This document shows, in pieces, positions 58,623 to 64,000 of a DNA stretch of 64,000 nucleotides. Every line of letters starts with the position of its first letter. Within the stretch, counting starts at the first letter, position 1. Source of the DNA: Erythroxylum novogranatense. Taxonomy: Eukaryota; Streptophyta; Magnoliopsida; Malpighiales; Erythroxylaceae. The DNA lies in NCBI GenBank assembly GCA_029891385.1, contig CM057228.1, forward strand, positions 66,346,523 to 66,410,522. Reading direction: 5' to 3'. The notes beneath the pieces were generated by a model, which ran no database searches, was not told the DNA's origin, and was given only the letters and a program-made list of their open reading frames with translations. A program made the translations under genes and the position numbers.

Positions 58623-60160
58623 GTATTAAGGTTGCCTAATTTGATTCAGTTGAGAGCTTTGAATATGTAGTTGAATCTGGAGCATGATGGAGCTTTGGTA
58701 GCCACTCTGAAGCTCAAACCGATGCTACATGACAGGATCAGGAGAGTTCAGGACAAGGATATTGCTATAGTGAAGTTGATGGAGAAAGTGAAGACCAATC
58801 TGAATTCTGAATTTGAATTGAGAGATGGGACATTGTGGTTGGGACAGAGGCTATATGTGCCTGATGTGGATGATTTGAGGCGAGAGATTCTGGAGGAAGC
58901 TCATATGGTCACCTATGCTATGCATCCTGGTACTACCAAGATGTATAACACTTTAAAGCAACATTTCTGGTGACCTGGCATGAAGAAGCAGGTGGCAGAT
59001 TATGTCTCCAGATGTATGACGTGCCAGCAAGTTAAAGCTGAGCACCAGGCTCCAGTGGGGAAACTTCATTCGTTGCCTATTCCTGAATGGAAATGGGAAC
59101 GAATTACTATAGATTTCATTATGGGGTTGCCTAGGACTCTAAGGCAGAATGATGCTATTTGGGTCATAGTGGACCGGTTAACTAAATCGACCCATTTCTT
59201 GCCAGTGAGGGAGAACAATTCTCTTGATCAGTTGGCCTAGAAATATGTGACTGAGGTAGTGAGACTGGATGGGATTCCAGTGTCTATAGTCTCAGACAGG
59301 GATTCCAGATTTACTTCGAGGTTCTGGAAGAGTCTGCAGTCTGCTATGGGTACCAAGTGGAATTTCAGTACAGCATTTCATTCTCAGACAGATGGGCAGA
59401 GTGAGATGACGATTAAGACTGTTGAGGATATGCTTCGAGCTTGTGTATTGGAGTTTAGAGGAGCATGGGATTAATATTTGGCCTTGATTAAGTTTGCCTA
59501 TAACAATCATTATCATAGTAGCATCGGGATGGCACCATATGAGGCATTATATGGAAGACAATGTCGATCGCCTCTATATTGGGATGAAGAGGGTGTGAGA
59601 ATGATGGAGGGCCTAGAGCTGATTCAAGATGCGATGGACAAGGTAAATCGATTGAGTCGCATAAAAGCGGCTCGGGATAGAGAAGAGTTATGTGGATCAA
59701 AGATCGGAGGAGATGGAGTATAGTGTGGGAGATGGGTGTTCTTACAAGTGTCACCATGGAGAGGTGTCTTGAGATTTGCTAAGAAGGGCAAGTTAAGCCC
59801 TAGGTACATTGGTCCTATGAGATCATTAAGAGGATAGGACCTTTGGCCTACAAGCTGGCTTTACCGAGTGAGATGTCTCAGTTGCATAATGTCTTCCATG
59901 TGAGTATGCTCCGGAGATATCGATCGGATCCGACACATGTGATACCGGCTCAGGAGATTGAGGTGGCTAGCAATTTGAGTTATGTTGAGGAGCCGGTCCA
60001 AATTGTGGGATCACAGGTTAGCGATTGAGGAAAAGGGTTATTCCATTGGTGAAAGTCTATGGAGGAACCACTCAGTTGAGGAAGCAACAGGAGACCGAGG
60101 AGCATATGAGGAGACAGTATCCTCACTTGTTCGATAGCGGTAAGAATTTCGAGGATGAAA
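58623..60160 (+). pseudogene. Integrase with chromodomain, unit 2
   Basis: Same layout as unit 1. The catalytic core is better preserved: IVSDRDSRFTSRFWKSLQ (second Asp) and SEMTIKTVEDML (Glu) are in one frame (59247-59474), and GRQCRSPLYW is open where unit 1 has a stop. Shared stops remain after QHFW, after DQLA and after GAWD. The 3' part (59640-59830 and 60010-60180) is fragmented by small indels, including inside the chromodomain, where only VIPLVKV and YPHLFD are readable. Confidence 0.9.
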
Positions 60161-60165
60161 TTTTA

Positions 60166-60179
60166 TTAGGAGAGAGAGT
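60166..60179 (+). other. Polypurine tract, unit 2
   Basis: TTAGGAGAGAGAG-type tract immediately before LTR3. Confidence 0.82.
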
Positions 60180-63100
60180 TGTAACATCCATCACCGATGG
60201 GAAGGATAAATTGGTCATTTGGGACGGGTTAGGAGTTTAGAAACATATCTCGCATGTTCATACATTAGATGGCCTCTAAATATAGATGAATGATAACTTT
60301 TGCACATGCACATGATTGTACATGCATTCATGACATTTCCCGACATATGTGTCTAAATGTAATTGTTTTGTGAAATATGTGATATTTGTGTTTGAAAAAT
60401 TGAATTAGAGTGATTTATGTGTGTTTTCCATTTTTAAGGACTTTTAGGAATTTTTCTGGAATTTTTGGGAAACAATGTCCGGACCGGAAAATTACCAAGT
60501 GGCTGACTGAGTGGATTTCAGGTACTGGAAATGACTGTCCAATGGCAATGAAAAATTGGATACATGAATTTAGGCATTTTTGCTATGAGCCATTGGAATT
60601 TGGAGTATAAATTATATTGTTTTTGGAAACTGACCTGCAGAATGCAGAAAATCGGGACAAGTCTCAAGTGACATTTGTCACTTGCCTACCTAGTCTTAAA
60701 CTTAAGTGTTTTATACTTAACCTATTTTGGGAGAGCTTCCACGACATTCTACTTGAGAAAGAGTGAAAAGGTGATTTAAGGGCTTTCTTCCTCCTCTCAG
60801 CCGTAGCTTCCATTTCTTCTTCTTCTTCTTTGGTTTTCTCCTTCTTATTAAGTGCTACTCCTCTTCACCTTCTCAAGCCCTCATAGCCTACGTTTTTCCT
60901 CTTTCTTTATTGTCAAAAAAATTACAAACCTAAGCTTTAAGGATGATGGTCGTGAGTGGTAGGAAAGGTTAGGAGAATTGTGAAAAAAACTTGAAAGATT
61001 GAAGCTTTGAAGCTTGTTTAGGTGAGAACTAAGTTATATGTGCTTAATTTAGTAGGTAGAAGCATTTATTGTGCTTTATTGTGGATTAATTTCATGAAGA
61101 TTTTGGGTTGAATGTATGGATCTAAGTGTATGTTTGTGTAAGGATAAATAACACAGTAGGTGAAGTATGTGAATTAAGAGTTTTTGAAGTGGTTTTAATG
61201 ATGTTAGATGATTAATTTTTAAAAGGAAATGATTGAGTATGTGTGCTGGAATTTTGTAGGTTTATGTTCAAGTGAAGTTCTTGATGAAAGTTTGGCTGAA
61301 TGAGTGATTAAAGTAGATGCTGATTGATGTAGGAATGGTGTTAGAATGAAAGGAGTAGAGTTAGGTTATAAATCTGGAAAATTTACCTTGAGTATGTTTC
61401 AGGTTTTTAATCATAACTTTTGATATGGTTATGCTATTGAGTTGAGGTTTGGCTTAATTTAAACTTGAGAAGTTTGGCTAGAATTCTTATGAAGGAAGTT
61501 CTGTCCAATTATGGCTTGAAAGGGATGGAATTTTGCTTTGAAAGTGAGATATCTGTGCAGGGTGAATAGTGTGTTGATTATAATTCTATCATTGACGACC
61601 AGAAACTTTGGAAATTTTTCTAGGCTAAAGTAGACTGATTTTGTGAAATGGGTCTTCATGAAAGTTGAAGATTTACTTGTTAGCTTTCTATCTCCACCAA
61701 GTATGACATTTTTCTACTCGTAGGTTGAAAGTTATGGCTTGATTATTTTTGGACGGTCATTGATGTATTAATGTGTTTGGGTGTATGTAATGTCTCTAAG
61801 TACTGATTTTTGGGGTTACTGTGTTCTGAAGCTAATTTTGGATTGTTATGGTTGAAATTAGCTTACGTGATCTTATGGAAAGTGTTAGAATATTGTCTTA
61901 GCTTTACAATGAGGTATAATGTGCGAATTTTGGATGTAGGGATTGTAAGTTATGAATTTGTAAAGTTTTGGCTATGGTTTAGGTCATGTGCTGTTTTAAT
62001 ACTCCTTAACAGGGTAGCGACATTTATGGGTGAATTTGACCTAGTTAGAAGTGGAATTTGCTTTGAAGTCCTTCATGAGAATTGTAGTATATTGTCTGAT
62101 CTTTTTATTGCTATATGGTATACAATTTTTCGCCAAGGGCATTTGAAGTTATGAATTTTGGAAGATTTTGTTACTGTTGAGAATGAGACTTAGGTAGGCA
62201 GAAGCTTTGATTGAGAATTTGATTTATTTAGAGATTGAATTGGCTTCCAAGTTGTTCATGAAAGTTGTAGAATATGTTTTGCTCTTTTGATTGATATAAA
62301 ATTTGGAATTTTTAGCAAACGGGGTAGAAAGATATGATTGTTGGAAAATGATGTACTGTTTTGGAAAATGTTGTGGTACTGTTTTGAATGGTAATATGAA
62401 GGCAGTATCTTTGATTTCATTTTTGACACCCTTAGGGGTGAAATTGGTTTGTGAGTCCTTCATGAAACTTGTTGGATTTTCTGTGTTCTTTCCAATGAGA
62501 CTTCAATTGTGATTTTTGGACATTTGTGTGAAAAGATAGGATATGTGGAAGAAGAGAAGGTATATGAACGAAGAAAGAGGAACAATAGTGAAATTGGAAA
62601 ATTAGTTTTTTTAAAAAATTGAAAATTTCGGATCCTCTCATCTCGCGAGGGCGATACGTCGCCCTCGCGAGATTGATTTTTTATTTAATTTAATTAATAT
62701 TTTTTATTTTTTATTTTTTATTATTTCTATTTTTGTCTTAATTTAATTCTTTTGTGCATATCTTTTTCATCCAACCTCCGATTGACCTTATTCTCAAGGC
62801 ATCGGATTCGTATAATATTTAATTTCATTTTTATGTAAAATTGGAAATTTTTAGAGATAAATTTGATGGGGATTGGTTAGGTTGAAGTGAGGGGACCGGG
62901 TAATTATTTTTTTGGTTCGTATTTTATTAATAATTGGACCTATAGAGGTCCGAATTGAGTGATTTTAGTGGCATTGAGTTTCTAAAATTTAGAGGAAAAT
63001 TGTGACGGGATTTTTTTGAAATAGTGTCAGGAATGTCATGAACATGCATTGTACATATTTTAATTGCTACATGTGCATTATTAAATATTTTTTATTGTAC

Positions 63101-64000
63101 ATTTGGTAATGTTTGAATATTTTGACTGTTATAGAGGCGAATTTGGAACGTCATCTCACAGACGTTGCCGAGACTTCCAGGCATTAGCTCGGAAGCTATT
63201 TGGTAAGTGACCTAGATGGTTTCTCAATTATTATTTGTTTATAATTCTGCACTTATAACTCTGTGGAGAATAATGGTAGGCTTGTGCGTTGTTTATGACT
63301 AGATTCCGGACAGAAGGTCCGATGTATTGGGAGATTATGACATAAAAGTGTTATACGTGATTGTAATATGATTAATTGTGAACTATTTGTTTGAATGTTC
63401 TAATTTGGGATTGATTGTGATGCTGACATTGCATCATTGTGACATATGCATTCCATGCATGAATGCATGATCAGTTAATGATAGTTATGACCGAACCAGC
63501 TACCGAGAGCTTAAAGCTCAACGTAATTAGGGCTCGAGCCCACAGTGATTCAGAGCCTCAGACTCAACGATTAATGCGCCCAGATTGGGACAGTTTTAGG
63601 CGCTCGGTCACAACAACGTAATAATTGGAAAAGTGTCATATACACATTTCATGTGCATTTGATTTGGTTTCTTTGATTGATAATAATAATCATGTGGTAC
63701 TTTTGAATGTGACATGATGAAACATCTCTTTTATGCTTGACTATGCATGAATTGGGTGAACCATCGATGATGGTTCCTCACTGAGTTCGCAAACTCACCC
63801 AAAATTGCAACTTATTTTTCAGGACCGAGAGAGTAGACTCCTAGCTCCAGAGGGACTTTTCCTGTCGTGTAGATCGTGTTGGCAAGAGAAGTCATGGCTT
63901 ACAGGTCGGTCAGCTGGGATTTTTGGGGGATGACCTAGGCTTTTGTATTAGATTTCTTTTGGAGTAATGTACAGGCAGTTAAAAACTGACAGAGATGTAA
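60180..64000 (+). repeat. LTR3, partial (cut by window edge)
   Basis: TGTAACATCC start; about 3.8 kb visible of an expected ~4.0 kb. Its 5' half agrees with LTR2. Its 3' half is distinct from LTR1 and LTR2, with an extra ~30 bp local duplication at 62341-62385 and its own GC hairpin sequence. Small hairpin at 63783-63796. Confidence 0.92.
62641..62672 (+). other. Perfect 14-bp GC hairpin in LTR3
   Basis: TCTCGCGAGGGCGA, loop TACG, TCGCCCTCGCGAGA. Arms are exact reverse complements. LTR1 and LTR2 have decayed or expanded versions at the same place. Confidence 0.85.

Larger units (their letters stand above)
33946..64000 (+). mobile_element. Tandem Ty3-gypsy chromodomain element: LTR-int-LTR-int-LTR
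   Basis: Three LTRs start TGTAACATCC at 33946, 47073 and 60180, spaced 13,127 and 13,107 bp. Between them are two near-identical internal regions, each with a Met-type primer-binding site, gag, protease, RT, RNase H, integrase, chromodomain and a polypurine tract. Domain order and the C-terminal chromodomain put it in the chromoviruses, most like Tekay/Del, which also have multi-kilobase LTRs. Each gag is split by the same nested solo LTR 'B'. The third LTR runs off the window; its end is expected about 170 bp beyond. The left flank AAAGG (33941-33945) is the candidate target duplication. Confidence 0.92.

Noticed and set aside
33946..60180. Two independent insertions of the same element side by side
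   Set aside because: There is no target duplication or flanking host DNA at LTR2, which is shared by both units, and the nested LTR B is at the same codon in both.
48695..62154. An identical-looking 114-codon ORF in LTR2 (48695-49039) and LTR3 (61810-62154)
   Set aside because: Conserved only because the LTRs are copies. LTR1 carries just a shorter open piece there, and it lies across the non-coding module array.
1..64000. tRNA, rRNA, CRISPR arrays or bacterial-type operons
   Set aside because: No cloverleaf, rRNA motif or spacer-repeat array was seen. The direct repeats present are LTRs, microsatellites and LTR modules.

Overview
This window looks like nuclear, heterochromatic DNA of a flowering plant. 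The evidence is a plant-type LINE with a DUF4283 ORF1, a Ty1-copia element, an Athila-like Ty3-gypsy remnant, chromodomain Ty3-gypsy elements with ~4 kb LTRs, an Au-SINE/RTE-like tail, a PIF/Harbinger-type MITE and long TAA/TTA microsatellites. I cannot name the species. No complete host gene is visible. The only candidate host sequence is on the minus strand at about 12.3-15.1 kb.

Layout. 1-735 is a + strand LINE RT fragment. 738-8900 is a minus-strand LINE (ORF1, endonuclease, RT, RNase H). It is split by a 2,268 bp solo LTR (3951-6218) with perfect 5-bp target duplications GAATA. 8.9-12.0 kb holds a (TTA)n tract, a SINE/RTE tail and a 1.76 kb MITE-like element (10274-12034, TSD TAA) filled by a 1.3 kb TAA-based array. 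12.3-15.1 kb is the candidate genic region; part of it (14.16-14.56 kb) is duplicated. A Ty1-copia element (15580-26891, 531/532 bp LTRs, TSD CTTCC) landed in that second copy. The copia element in turn contains a 4.5 kb gypsy LTR (19379-23876, 5' end lost). 27.5-31.1 kb is a decayed Athila-like element (LTR, PBS, gag, protease). 31.1-32.7 kb is unassigned. 32.7-33.9 kb is a diverged ~0.6 kb tandem duplication.

33946-64000 is the highlight: a chromodomain Ty3-gypsy element (Tekay/Del-like) in the tandem form LTR1-internal-LTR2-internal-LTR3, with a ~13.1 kb repeat unit. Both internal regions carry the same solo LTR of a related family ('B', ~4.45 kb) at the same gag codon. The middle LTR is a mosaic: LTR3-like up to 49090 and LTR1-like from 49111. 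That is the predicted product of unequal crossing over between the 5' and 3' LTRs, the counterpart of solo-LTR formation. gag and pol are broken in both units by stops, many of which look like C-to-T or G-to-A changes at CAG, CAA and TGG codons.

Two cross-cutting signals stand out. First, the LTRs of three families (A, B, C) share an architecture: five ~180-210 bp modules, then a GC-rich palindromic island, then a conserved box, then a small covarying hairpin near the 3' end. Second, differences between the two 13 kb units cluster at CAG/CTG sites as CAG-versus-CGA disagreements. This may be a read-calling artefact at methylated CHG sites, so some frameshifts may not be real.
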